A stretch of DNA of 64,000 bases from Palaemon carinicauda (GCF_036898095.1 NC_090725.1:321328678-321392677), one strand, 5' to 3'. Positions 1 to 28,015 are shown, counted from the stretch's first letter. Program-made: numbers and translations. Notes: generated from the sequence alone by a model not told the origin.

Positions 1-1228
1 CTTACTCCCTGCGCAAGAGAAATTAAGACAACTTTGGAAGGTCCTCGCCGAACTGACGTCCGGCAATATCTGCTTCCAACTTTCCGACTGAGAAGGTAAG
101 ATGGACGTCCCTCCAGTCTCTCTGGTCCATAGGCAAGGTCAGGGATAAAGGCTTGTACTCGTCCAATGAAGGGCATGGCTTCCCTGCCTAAATAGCCTTT
201 AAGGCTGTCTTGTACCCTTTCTCCATAAAGGGGAAGTCTCTGGTTGGAGAAGCCACAAAGGAGGGGTGCTTCTTACTCAAGGCTGGTACCTTCAAGTTAG
301 TGAAGCCCCTCTCTTTCATAGGTCTAGACAGTAAATCCCGTGCTTTACCATGGTCAAAGACTATGACCTCCTTTGGCTCCGTTTCCTCCTTTGAGGCTGG
401 TTCCTTCTTGAGACGGACATAACAGTCTGGGTATGACTCCAAGCTGGGCCAGAATTCCACTTCTTCAATGGGGCTTGAGCACAGCTTCTCCGAGATGACA
501 ATCTTCCCAGTCGTCATCGGCATGTGTTCAGCATACCGCCACGGGTTTGCATCCAAACACAAAGGAAGGTGCTTTATGTTAAGCTTCTTCTGAGGCCCAT
601 GTGCTGCTGCGAGTCTACGCATCTCCAGCTTCACCGCAGCTTCTTTTTCATCATTCTTCTTCTGCATCTGATGGATCATTTCCCCGATGGAAGAAAGAGT
701 CCTTCCCAGTTCCTCTGGGATAGCAGAAGATGTCGAGGGAACTGGTTATGGGGCAGGAACCAACGAGACCGACACCGCGTCGACCTCTTCCTCCTCGGTC
801 TCAGGAGCTTGGGTCAGCTCCTTTATCTGACCTTCTGCGAGAAGGTCCTTTTCTGTGTCTTCTGACACTTCTGACATCCTATCGTCTAGTTGGATGTCCT
901 TTAATGCGTCCGAGATATCAGAGTCTACCGGAATCTGTACACAGGGGATCTCTGAGTGAGGCTGGGGAATTACTGCATCCGAAGATGCCCTTGGGATAAT
1001 ATAGGCCCACATCTTTTCGCTTGGAAGGTAAGGCCACGTGGTATTCTTCTGAAAACCCCGGACCCACTCACGCAGCTTTTCCCTTGCTGCATTCTTTGAC
1101 TCTGCCGACTTAGGGGTGTCAAACGCCTCAGTAATCAGGTTAGTACACACCTTACATACCTGAGGGTCCCAATACTTGAGATCAACCCTTGGAAACTGCG
1201 CAGCGTGCGTGCTTCCTGCACAGCTCAT
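1..1228 (-). pseudogene. Gag-like pseudogene, copy A (3' end cut by window)
   Basis: This is the leftmost copy, and the window start removes its C-terminus. The N module (746-1228, 160 residues) is open up to the array-wide TAA at 746-748. The 274-residue module begins at 679 but carries two nonsense changes found in no other copy: E164* (codon at 188-190) and E219* (codon at 23-25). It also differs from the consensus in scattered missense positions, for example a GW for GP change in the N module. It is the most heavily broken C module in the window. See copy E for the protein description. Confidence 0.85.
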
Positions 1229-1600
1229 TTCCGCTGAAGTTCTTACTGCGGACGTTGCAAAACATACTCTCGCACTAGGGTTGGTCCTCCGTAAAGAGAA
1301 AAGATTCCATTCAGTATACAGTGAAAAGTTTCACAAAATTAAGTATATAATCTATTATTATTGTATATAGCTTAAGATAGATAAGCAAGAAAAGAAAAAA
1401 AGGAAAGACACATACATGTATTTCCTATCCAGCCAATTGCTGTGACCTCCCATAACATTAAAACTATGGTTAATTCTTATTCTAGAAAAACCTTTGGAAT
1501 TTTGTTATCCTATAAGGATATATAAGTGTAACTCAACACAAGTTTCCAGAAGTTTTAATATTAGAGATTTTGAATATTTCAAAGAAAGAACTCACTTTCC

Positions 1601-1677
1601 TTATACTGTAAGGTCTCAAAATAGGCTGTACATGACAACACATTGTATGTTGGAAGAAATTTTGTGTTACAGTATAA
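1601..1677. repeat. 77-bp segment with 10-bp inverted terminal repeats
   Basis: TTATACTGTA at 1601-1610 is the exact reverse complement of TACAGTATAA at 1668-1677. The right arm also pairs with ATACTGTA at 1681-1688, giving TACAGTAT-5 nt-ATACTGTA. More ACTGTA half-sites follow up to 1750. The arrangement recurs in the other units I checked; in B the 5-nt loop is altered. It could be a remnant of a very small inverted-repeat transposon or a palindromic protein-binding cluster. Nothing in the sequence decides between these. Confidence 0.4.
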
Positions 1678-1753
1678 TCTATACTGTAGTTTTCTACTTG
1701 CATTATATACTATACTGCAATATACTGGCTACTGTATAATCATATACTGTAGT

Positions 1754-1905
1754 GCCGGCCGTCTAGTACATGGGTACAATTCCAAGGTATACTACTTTTG
1801 GGATTAATGGGCGGCAGATCGCTGATTTCTGGGTGCCGGCCTGCAGTCTCTGCCGGCTGGCAGTAGATAATATGCCGGCAGCTGACTGCACCCCGGCTGC
1901 CAGCC
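1754..1905. other. GC-rich patch with four GCCGGC palindromes and a 9-bp-arm inverted repeat
   Basis: GCCGGC occurs at 1754, 1835, 1852 and 1874 in an otherwise AT-rich unit. GGCTGGCAG at 1855-1863 is perfectly inverted as CTGCCAGCC at 1897-1905, with a 33-nt loop. The patch lies about 0.5-0.7 kb upstream of the gag start. It recurs in the other units, where most have the longer GCCGGCCGGC palindrome at the first site. It could be a promoter-proximal CpG-rich region or a structured RNA leader of the parent retroelement. Function unproven. Confidence 0.4.
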
Positions 1906-1952
1906 ACTAATCGTAGTAGCGAGCAGAATAGTAGGACGGTGGCTAAGGGTTT

Positions 1953-1971
1953 GTGATGGCTAGGCCATCAC
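1953..1971. other. Perfect 8-bp hairpin with 3-nt loop
   Basis: GTGATGGC, then TAG, then GCCATCAC. It is kept in the units checked; in unit D the base just after the right arm changes but the arms remain. It is too short and lacks the T-run expected of a terminator. It could form a hairpin in RNA on either strand. Confidence 0.45.
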
Positions 1972-3355
1972 CAAAGGACAGAGTGGGAGGGGTGAGGGTC
2001 CTATAAGATGCGGAAGGGCTGGCCCTAAAGCCTGCCCTACCTCACCTAACAAACTCCGCTCCAGTATAAGGCTATCCCCAGTGGCTAAGGAAATTAATCC
2101 TAACCTATGGTAGTCCAATACAGTAAGGAGGTTTACAGCACCTTGCCACCTCCAAACAATACAGGAACGGGGTTTGGTGCTGTTTTTCCCCAAGCAATGG
2201 ACGAATTCTATTCTCCGACTCAGGGTTAAACAACACAGGACTAGTCTGCTAAACCACAAAGAGAAAGAATCATCTCTTACAGAAACCTCCAGGTGTGGCT
2301 TGGATGGTCTAGCCTCCTATGTCTGCAGCCTAACCTAGCCAAGGAATTTTATTCACTCTTCAAAGATTTACAGACCACAGACAAAATACTCTGATGTTCT
2401 GACCAAGCCCAAAAACCAGTCACTCTGCTTACAGGACAAGGACAAAAACACCCTAGCATAGTTTTACCTGAATACAACTCAAGTTAAAACTGACTAGGGT
2501 TAAGCCTAGGCTAACTCAGAGGGAAAAGGGATTGATCTTAGACTTCCAGAGGAGAAAAAAACAATTTGGGAAGTGTGCAAAAGTATACTAAAGCCCCTTA
2601 AGCTCTTAGCCTAGGCGCGGTGAGAATCGATTACTTAAATCAACTAAATTCTCTCGTATACTATCTTAGAAGAGGTAATTTATTCAGTAAATATCTTACA
2701 TGTATAAATAAATGCCTAAGGCTTCTATGAAATTAACACACTAGGAAAATCTATATATCATGCATGAAAGTACTAAAAGCAAAACGCCTAGGCTATGAAG
2801 CCTAGCGTAAGCAAGGATCGGTTACCTAAATCGCCGAAACTGATAAATACTATCGGCATAATATAAAGAATTCCCAGTAGGAAGGCTGAATAGCTAAATT
2901 TATTAAAGCATTAAAGCTGAGAAAGTCGCTCTGGCTAACTAAATGACTCATGCATAGCGAGCAAAAGCGTCCTTGACGCCTCCGGTTAGGCAACAGCTCT
3001 TGTTTACATTAATTTCACTTTGATTCAATTGAAAACAGGGAAGAGCTTACATTTATACAAAGTAAAGATAATACTCAAATTTCCAGAGGTAGAAGAGGCT
3101 GGTGAAATCATCATAATTGCGAATAATCCAAAAAATACGAAAGAGCACATAGGAAATCACCGAGCTACAGGGCTACGAGATAAGGAATAACAGGGCGCCG
3201 TTGATGACGTCATATACAGACTCAAAACGGGGAGGAGAGGTACCTTAATAACGGCTCCCCTTCCTTTTCTTGCCACTTTTCGCTCTCGAAGCGTTAACGC
3301 TATTCGGGGTGAAGATAGCTATGTGGCGTGTCAAGAATATGTCCTCTGATATTGT

Positions 3356-3391
3356 GCGATATCCCTATAGGAGTAAATTAGGGATATTCGC
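3356..3391. other. Long hairpin, arms of about 12 nt
   Basis: The left arm GCGATATCCCTA (3356-3367) pairs with TAGGGATATTCGC (3379-3391), with one bulged base and an 11-nt loop. Across units the loop varies (TAGGAG or TAAGAG) while the arms hold. In unit N a single change in the left arm (CCCTTTAAG) breaks one pair. It lies about 120 bp from the (TA)n tract, at the gag-distal end of the spacer. Confidence 0.5.
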
Positions 3392-3509
3392 TCCAGGAGT
3401 TAGAATTCTGGGTACCTTAAGGTAAAATTCTCTGGGAATATCACTGTAGTTAAATATACCCTAGGAAGCTACTTTAAAGGAAATTCCATTAGGACGACAT
3501 GGCCTGAGC

Positions 3510-4305
<796 letters not shown>

Positions 4306-5679
4306 CTAGTAACACGTAGAAACGACGTTGGTCACAGTGGCCAAATGGGTTTTGGCCACTACCATAAACATCTCATGGTTCTTGGGGTCGCTTGCCATCG
4401 TCTCCTGAGTAGTCTGGAGAGACATAGATGCAGCAAGTCTTTCTTTTGTCTCTTGCTCCCTGCGCAAGAGAAATTCAGACAACTTTGGAAGGTCCTCGCC
4501 GAACTGACGTCCGGCAATATCTGCTTCCAACTTTCCGACTGAGAAGGTAAGATGGACGTCCCTCCAGTCTCTCTGGTCCATAGGCAAGGTCAGGGATAAA
4601 GGCTTGTACTCGTCCAATGAAGGGCATGGCTTCCCTGCCTCAATAGCCTTTAAGGCTGTCTTGTACCCTTTCTCCATAAAGGGGAAGGCTCTGGTTGGAG
4701 AAGCCACAAAGGAGGGGTGCTTCTTTTTCAAGGCTGGTACCTTCAAGTTAGTGAAGCCCCTCTCTTTCATAGGTCTAGACAGTAAAGCCCGTGCTTTACC
4801 ATGGTCAAAGACTATGACCTCCTTTGGCTCCGTTTCCTCCTTTGAGGCTGGTTCCTTCTTGAGACGGACATAACAGTCTGGGTATGACTCCAAGCTGGGC
4901 CAGAATTCCACTTCTTCAATGGGGCTTGAGCACAGCTTCTCCGAGATGACAATCTTCCCAGTCGTCATCGGCATGTGTTCAGCATACCGCCACGGGTTTG
5001 CATCCAAACACAAAGGAAGGTTCTTTACGTTAAGCTTCTTCTGAGGCCCATGTGCTGCTGCGAGTCTACGCATCTCCAGCTTCACCACAGCTTCTTTTTC
5101 ATCATTCTTCTTCTGCATCTGATGGATCATTTCCCCGATGGAAGAAAGAGTCCTTCCCAGTTCCTCTGGGATAGCAGAAGATGTCGAGGGAACTGGTTAT
5201 GGGGCAGGAACCAACGAGACCGACACCGCGTCGACCTCTTCCTCCTCGGTCTCAGGAGCTTGGGTCAGCTCCTTTATCTGACCTTCTGCGAGAAGGTCCT
5301 TTTCTGTGTCTTCTGACACTTCTCACATCCTATCGTCTAGTTGGATGTCCTTTAATGCGTCCGAGATATCAGAGTCTACCGGAATCTGTACACAGGGGAT
5401 CTCTGAGTGAGGCTGGGGAATTACTGCATCCGAAGATGCCCTTGGGATAAGATAGGCCCACATCTTTTCGCTTGGAAGGTAAGGCCCCGTGGTATTCTTC
5501 TGAAAACCCCGGACCCACTCACGCAGCTTTTCCCTTGCTGCATTCTTTGACTCCGCCGACTTAGGGGTGTCAAACGCCCCAGTAATCAGGTTAGTACACA
5601 CCTTACATACCTGAGGGTCCCAATACTTGAGATCAACCCTTGGAGACTGCGCAGCGTGCGTGCTTCCTGCACAGCTCAT
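4306..5679 (-). pseudogene. Gag-like pseudogene, copy B
   Basis: The 1374-bp frame has the shared TAA plus S119* (TCA to TGA) in the N module, leaving 118 residues (5323-5679). The 274-residue module (4306-5130) is open. Copy-specific missense changes include a lysine for serine in the central PALSKKH stretch and N for D near residue 37. A proline codon replaces another residue near the start of the ITEAFDT segment's change to ITGAFDT. Confidence 0.85.
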
Positions 5680-8776
<3,097 letters not shown>

Positions 8777-10149
8777 CTAGTAACACGTAGAAACGACGTT
8801 GGTCACAGTGGCCAAATGGGTTTTGGCCACTACCATAAACATCTCCTGGTTCTTGGGGTCGCTTGCCATCGTCTCCTGAGTAGTCTGGAGAGACATAGAT
8901 GCAGCAAGTCTTTCTTTTGTCTCTTGCTCCCTGCGCAAGAGAAATTCAGACAACTTTGGAAGGTCCTCGCCGAACTGACGTCCGGCAATATCTGCTTCCA
9001 ACTTTCCGACTGAGAAGGTAAGATGGACGTCCCTCCAGTCTCTCTGGTCCATAGGCAAGGTCAGGGATAAAGGCGTGTACTCGTCCAATGAAGGGCATGG
9101 CTTCCCTGCCTCAATAGCCTTTAAGGCTGTCTTGTACCCTTTCTCCATAAAGGGGAAGGCTCTGGTTGGAGAAGCCACAAAGGAGGGGTGCTTCTTACTC
9201 AAGGCTGGTACCTTCAAGTTAGTGAAGCCCCTCTCTTTCATATGTCTAGACAGTAAAGCCCGTGCTTTACCATGGTCAAAGACTATGACCTCCTTTGGCT
9301 CCGTTTCCTCCTTTGAGGCTGGTTCCTTCTTGAGACGGACATAACAGTCTGGGTATGACTCCAAGCTGGGCCAGAATTTCACTTTTTCAATGGGGCTTGA
9401 GCACAGATTCTCTGAGATGACAATCTTCCCAGTCGTCATCGGCATGTGTTCAGCATACCGCCACGGGTTTGCATCCAAACACAAAGGAAGGTCCTTTACG
9501 TTAAGCTTCTTCTGAGGCCCATGTGCTGCTGCGAGTCTACGCATCTCCAGCTTCACCGCAGCTTCTTTTTCATCATTCTTCTTCTGCATCTGATGGATCA
9601 TTTCCCCGATGGAAGAAAGAGTCCTTCCCAGTTCCTCTGGGATAGCAGAAGATGTCGAGGGAACTGGTTATGGGGCAGGAACCAACGAGACCGACACCGC
9701 GTCGACCTCTTCCTCCTCGGTCTCAGGAGCTTGGGTCAGCTCCTTTATCTGACCTTCTGCGAGAAGGTCCTTTTCTGTGTCTTCTGACACTTCTCACATC
9801 CTATCGTCTAGTTGGATGTCCTTTAATGCGTCCGAGATATCAGAGTCTACCGGAATCTGTACACAGGGGATCTCTGAGTGAGGCTGGGGAATTACTGCAT
9901 CCGAAGATGCCCTTGGGATAAGATAGGCCCACATCTTTTCGCTTGGAAGGTGAGGCCCCGTGGTATTCTTCTGAAAACCCCGGACCCACTCACGCAGCTT
10001 TCCCTTGCTAAATTCTTTGACTCCGCCGACTTAGGGGTGTCAAACGCCTCAGTAATCAGGTTAGTACACACCTTACATACCTGAGGGTCCCAATACTTGA
10101 GATCAACCCTTGGAGACTGCGCAGCGTGCGTGCTTCCTGCACAGCTCAT
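8777..10149 (-). pseudogene. Gag-like pseudogene, copy C, frameshifted
   Basis: This is the only copy with a coding-length change, 1373 bp. One T is missing from a TTTT run near 9999-10001, next to a two-base substitution near 10010. The N module leaves its frame after about 48 residues and ends at 9892. S119* and the shared TAA are also present. The 274-residue module (8777-9601) stays open, with N for K and K for E changes around residues 65-73. Confidence 0.85.
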
Positions 10150-13199
<3,050 letters not shown>

Positions 13200-14573
13200 C
13201 TAGTAACACGTAGAAACGACGTTGGTCACAGTGGCCAAATGGGTTTTGGCCACTACCATAAACATCTCCTGGTTCTTGGGGTCGCTTGCCATCGTCTCCT
13301 GAGTAGTCTGGAGAGACATAGATGCAGCAAGTCTTTCTTTTGTCTCTTGCTCCATGCGCAAGAGAAATTCAGACAACTTTGGAAGGTCCTCGCAGAACTG
13401 ACGTCCGGCAATATCTGCTTCCAACTTTCCGACTGAGAAGGTAAGATGGACGTCCCTCCAGTCTCTCTGGTCCATAGGCAAGGTCAGGGATAAAGGCTTG
13501 TACTCGTCCAATGAAGGGCATGGCTTCCCTGCCTCAATAGCCTTTAAGGCTGTCTTGTACCCTTTCTCCATAAAGGGGAAGGCTCTGGTTGGAGAAGCCA
13601 CAAAGGAGGGGTGCTTCTTACTCAAGGCTGGTACCTTCAAGTTAGTGAAGCCCCTCTCTTTCATAGGTCTAGACAGTAAAGCCCGTGCTTTACCATGGTC
13701 AAAGACTATGACCTCCTTTGGCTCCGTTTCCTCCTTTGAGGCTGGTTCCTTCTTGAGACGGACATAACAGTCTGGGTATGACTCCAAGCTGGGCCAGAAT
13801 TCCACTTCTTCAATGGGGCTTGAGCACAGCTTCTCCGAGATGACAATCTTCCCAGTCGTCATCTGCATGTGTTCAGCATACCGCCACGGGTTTGCATCCA
13901 AACACAAAGGAAGGTCCTTTACGTTAAGCTTCTTCTGAGGCCCATGTGCTGCTGCGAGTCTACGCATCTCCAGCTTCACCGCAGCTTCTTTTTCATCATT
14001 CTTCTTCTGCATCTGATGGATCATTTCCCCGATGGAAGAAAGAGTCCTTCCCAGTTCCTCTGGGATAGCAGAAAATGTCGAGGGAACTTGTTATGGGGCA
14101 GGAACCAACGAGACCGACACCGCGTCGACCTCTTCCTCCTCGGTCTCAGGAGCTTGGGTCAGCTCCTTTATCTGACCTTCTGCGAGAAGGTCCTTTTCTG
14201 TGTCTTCTGACACTTCTCACATCCTATCGTCTAGTTGGATGTCCTTTAATGCGTCCGAGATATCAGAGTCTACCGGAATCTGTACACAGGGGATCTCTGA
14301 GTGAGGCTGGGGAATTACTGCATCCGAAGATGCCCTTGGGATAAGATAGGCCCACATCTTTTCGCTTGGAAGGTAAGGCCCCGTGGTATTCTTCTGAAAA
14401 CCCCGGACCCACTCACGCAGCTTTTCCCTTGCTGCATTCTTTGACTCCGCCGACTTAGGGGTGTCAAACGCCTCAGTAATCAGGTTAGTACACACCTTAC
14501 ATACCTGAGGGTCCCAATACTTGAGATCAACCCTTGGAGACTGCGCAGCGTGCGTGCTTCCTGCACAGCTCAT
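13200..14573 (-). pseudogene. Gag-like pseudogene, copy D
   Basis: Shared TAA plus S119* in the N module (14217-14573). The 274-residue module (13200-14024) is open. It shares three missense changes with copy E only: Q for P in the HMPMTTG stretch, C for G after QF near residue 211, and M for R in the LLRREQE stretch. Just upstream, GACGTTTC replaces GACGTTGC in both D and E. Confidence 0.85.
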
Positions 14574-17707
<3,134 letters not shown>

Positions 17708-19081
17708 CTAGTAACACGTAGAAACGACGTTGGTCACAGTGGCCAAATGGGTTTTGGCCACTACCATAAACATCTCCTGGTTCTTGGGGTCGCTTGCCAT
17801 CGTCTCCTGAGTAGTCTGGAGAGACATAGATGCAGCAAGTCTTTCTTTTGTCTCTTGCTCCATGCGCAAGAGAAATTCAGACAACTTTGGAAGGTCCTCG
17901 CAGAACTGACGTCCGGCAATATCTGCTTCCAACTTTCCGACTGAGAAGGTAAGATGGACGTCCCTCCAGTCTCTCTGGTCCATAGGCAAGGTCAGGGATA
18001 AAGGCTTGTACTCGTCCAATGAAGGGCATGGCTTCCCTGCCTCAATAGCCTTTAAGGCTGTCTTGTACCCTTTCTCCATAAAGGGGAAGGCTCTGGTTGG
18101 AGAAGCCACAAAGGAGGGGTGCTTCTTACTCAAGGCTGGTACCTTCAAGTTAGTGAAGCCCCTCTCTTTCATAGGTCTAGACAGTAAAGCCCGTGCTTTA
18201 CCATGGTCAAAGACTATGACCTCCTTTGGCTCCGTTTCCTCCTTTGAGGCTGGTTCCTTCTTGAGACGGACATAACAGTCTGGGTATGACTCCAAGCTGG
18301 GCCAGAATTCCACTTCTTCAATGGGGCTTGAGCACAGCTTCTCCGAGATGACAATCTTCCCAGTCGTCATCTGCATGTGTTCAGCATACCGCCACGGGTT
18401 TGCATCCAAACACAAAGGAAGGTCCTTTACGTTAAGCTTCTTCTGAGGCCCATGTGCTGCTGCGAGTCTACGCATCTCCAGCTTCACCGCAGCTTCTTTT
18501 TCATCATTCTTCTTCTGCATCTGATGGATCATTTCCCCGATGGAAGAAAGAGTCCTTCCCAGTTCCTCTGGGATAGCAGAAGATGTCGAGGGAACTTGTT
18601 ATGGGGCAGGAACCAACGAGACCGACACCGCGTCGACCTCTTCCTCCTCGGTCTCAGGAGCTTGGGTCAGCTCCTTTATCTGACCTTCTGCGAGAAGGTC
18701 CTTTTCTGTGTCTTCTGACACTTCTGACATCCTATCGTCTAGTTGGATGTCCTTTAATGCGTCCGAGATATCAGAGTCTACCGGAATCTGTACACAGGGG
18801 ATCTCTGAGTGAGGCTGGGGAATTACTGCATCCGAAGATGCCCTTGGGATAAGATAGGCCCACATCTTTTCGCTTGGAAGGTAAGGCCCCGTGGTATTCT
18901 TCTGAAAACCCCGGACCCACTCACGCAGCTTTTCCCTTGCTGCATTCTTTGACTCCGCCGACTTAGGGGTGTCAAACGCCTCAGTAATCAGGTTAGTACA
19001 CACCTTACATACCTGAGGGTCCCAATACTTGAGATCAACCCTTGGAGACTGCGCAGCGTGCGTGCTTCCTGCACAGCTCAT
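17708..19081 (-). pseudogene. Retrotransposon gag-like frame, copy E (best-preserved type; reference description)
   Basis: Two open modules lie in one frame, split by a single TAA (18599-18601). Module 1 has 160 residues from the first ATG of the frame (18599-19081): a CKVC pair at 25-28, a basic/aromatic WVRGFQ segment near 55-60, then an acidic tail from about 119 to 150. The stop is followed by 22 open codons (PVPSTSS-like; here Q replaces the first P) and an ATG that opens a 274-residue module (17708-18532). That module starts with a charged, probably coiled-coil stretch (1-27). It then has NPWR at 45-48, an ESYPDCYVRLK segment at 81-91 and a helical RREQETKERLA segment near 223-233. The layout recalls ORF1/gag of DIRS-type tyrosine-recombinase retrotransposons. 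That is my recognition of the family style, not a verified match. Nothing downstream encodes a polymerase. Alternatives: another gag family or a domesticated gag. Confidence 0.5.
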
Positions 19082-22145
<3,064 letters not shown>

Positions 22146-23519
22146 CTAGTAACACGTAGAAACGACGTTTGTCACGGTGGCCAAATGGGTTTTGGCCACT
22201 ACCATGAACATCTCCTGGTTCTTGGGGTCGCTTGCCATCGTCTCCTGAGTAGTCTGGAGAGACATAGATGCAGCAAGTCTTTCTTTTGTCTCTTGCTCCC
22301 TGCGCAAGAGAAATTCAGACAACTTTGGAAGGTCCTCGCCGAACTGACGTCCGGCAATATCTGCTTCCAACTTTCCGACTGAGAAGGTAAGATGGACGTC
22401 CCTCTAGTCTCTCTGGTCCATAGGCAAGGTCAGGGATAAAGGCTTGTACTCGTCCAATGAAGGGCATGGCTTCCCTGCCTCAATAGCCTTTAAGGCTGTC
22501 TTGTACCCTTTCTCCATAAAGGGGAAGGCTCTGGTTGGAGAAGCCACAAAGGAGGGGTGCTTCTTACTCAAGGCTGGTACATTCAAGTTAGTGAAGCCCC
22601 TCTCTTTCATAGGTCTAGACAGTAAAGCCCGTGCTTTACCATGGTCAAAGACTATGACCTCCTTTGGCTCCGTTTCCTCCTTTGAGGCTGGTTCCTTCTT
22701 GAGACGGACATAACAGTCTGGGTATGACTCCAAGCTGGGCCAGAATTCCACTTCTTCAATGGGGCTTGAGCACAGCTTCTCCGAGATGACAATCTTCCCA
22801 GTCGTCATCGGCATGTGTTCAGCATACCGCCACGGGTTTGCATCCAAACACAAAGGAAGGTCCTTTACGTTAAGCTTCTTCTGAGGCCCATGTGCTGCTG
22901 CGAGTCTACGCATCTCCAGCTTCACCGCAGCTTCTTTTTCATCATTCTTCTTCTGCATCTGATGGATCATTTCCCCGATGGAAGAAAGAGTCCTTCCCAG
23001 TTCCTCTGGGATAGCAGAAGATGTCGAGGGAACTGGTTATGGGGCAGGAACCAACGAGACCGACACCGCATCGACCTCTTCCTCCTCGGTCTCAGGAGCT
23101 TGGGTCAGCTCCTTTATCTGACCTTCTGCGAGAAGGTCCTTTTCTGTGTCTTCTGACACTTCTCACATCCTATCGTCTAGTTGGATATCCTTTAATGCGT
23201 CCGAGATATCACAGTCTACCGGAATCTGTACACAGGGGATCTCTGAGTGAGGCTGGGGAATTACTGCATCCGAAGATGCCCTTGGGATAAGATAGGCCCA
23301 CATCTTTTCGCTTGGAAGGTGAGGCCCCGTGGTATTCTTCTGAAAACCCCGGACCCACTCACGCAGCTTTTCCCTTGCTGCATTCTTTGACTCCGCTGAC
23401 TTAGCGGTGTCAAACGCCTCAGTAATCAGGTTAGTACACACCTTACATACCTGAGGGTCCCAATACTTGAGATCAACCCTTGGAGACTGCGCAGCGTGCG
23501 TGCTTCCTGCACAGCTCAT
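22146..23519 (-). pseudogene. Gag-like pseudogene, copy F
   Basis: The 274-residue module is cut by W189* (TGG to TAG), leaving 188 residues (22404-22970) and a separate 74-codon remainder (22146-22370). The N module (23163-23519) has S119*, a marker otherwise seen in B, C and D, together with right-subfamily residues (DTAKSAE, GPHLP). It is therefore a mosaic of the two subfamilies. Confidence 0.85.
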
Positions 23520-26641
<3,122 letters not shown>

Positions 26642-28015
26642 CTAGTAACACGTAGAAACGACGTTTGTCACGGTGGCCAAATGGGTTTTGGCCACTACCA
26701 TAAACATCTCCTGGTTCTTGGGGTCGCTTGCCATCGTCTCCTGAGTAGTCTGGAGAGACATAGATGCAGCAAGTCTTTCTTTTGTCTCTTGCTCCCTGCG
26801 CAAGAGAAATTCAGACAACTTTGGAAGGTCCTCGCCGAACTGACGTCCGGCAATATCTGCTTCCAACTTTCCGACTGAGAAGGTAAGATGGACGTCCCTC
26901 CAGTCTCTCTGGTCCATAGGCAAGGTCAGGGATAAAGGCTTGTACTCGTCCAATGAAGGGCATGGCTTCCCTACCTCAATAGCCTTTAAGGCTGTCTTGT
27001 ACCCTTTCTCCATAAAGGGGAAGGCTCTGGTTGGAGAAGCCACAAAGGAGGGGTGCTTCTTACTCAAGGCTGGTACCTTCAAGTTAGTGAAGCCCCTCTC
27101 TTTCATAGGTCTAGACAGTAAAGCCCGTGCTTTACCATGGTCAAAGACTATGACCTCCTTTGGCTCCGTTTCCTCCTTTGAGGCTGGTTCCTTCTTGAGA
27201 CGGACATAACAGTCTGGGTATGACTCCAAGCTGGGCCAGAATTCCACCTCTTCAATGGGGCTTGAGCACAGCTTCTCCGAGATGACAATCTTCCCAGTCG
27301 TCATCGGCATGTGTTCAGCATACCGCCACGGGTTTGCATCCAAACACAAAGGAAGGTCCTTTAAGTTAAGCTTCTTCTGAGGCCCATGTGCTGCTGCAAG
27401 TCTACGCATCTCCAGCTTCACCGCAGCTTCTTTTTCATCATTCTTTTTCTGCATCTGATGGATCATTTCCCCGATGGAAGAAAGAGTCCTTCCCAGTTCC
27501 TCTGGGATAGCAGAAGATGTCGAGGGAACTGGTTATGGGGCAGGAACTAACGAGACCGACACCGCGTCGACCTCTTCCTCCTCGGTCTCAGGAGCTTGGG
27601 TCAGCTCCTTTATCTGACCTTCTGCGAGAAGGTCCTTTTCTGTGTCTTCTGACACTTCTGACATCCTATCGTCTAGTTAGATGTCCTTTAATGCGTCCGA
27701 GATATCAGAGTCTACCGGAATCTGTACACAGGGGATCTCTGAGTGAGGCTGGGGAATTACTGCATCCGAAGATGCCCTTGGGATAAGATAGGCCCACATC
27801 TTTTCGCTTGGAAGGTGAGGCCCCGTGGTATTCTTCTGAAAACCCCGGACCCACTCACGCAGCTTTTCCCTTGCTGCATTCTTTGACTCCGCTGACTTAG
27901 CGGTGTCAAACGCCTCAGTAATCAGGTTAGTACACACCTTACATACCTGAGGGTCCCAATACTTGAGATCAACCCTTGGAGACTGCGCAGCGTGCGTGCT
28001 TCCTGCACAGCTCAT
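26642..28015 (-). pseudogene. Gag-like pseudogene, copy G
   Basis: First copy from the left with Q113* (CAA to TAA) in the N module, leaving 112 residues (27677-28015). S119 is restored. The 274-residue module (26642-27466) is open, with V for A in the KAIEAGK stretch. This is the gag copy of the unit that carries the Penelope-like insertion. Confidence 0.85.

Noticed and set aside
524..999. Plus-strand frames of 113 and 89 codons opposite gag
   Set aside because: They are antisense shadows of the gag frame; the 113-codon one begins with GTG. Their openness follows from codon use on the minus strand.
1494..1739. 81-codon plus-strand frame in the AT-rich part of the spacer
   Set aside because: TTG start, low-complexity composition, and broken in several units.
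1960..2259. 99-codon minus-strand frame in most units
   Set aside because: It begins with TTG, not ATG. It lies in the non-coding spacer, is absent in G, K and M after small changes, and resembles no family I know.
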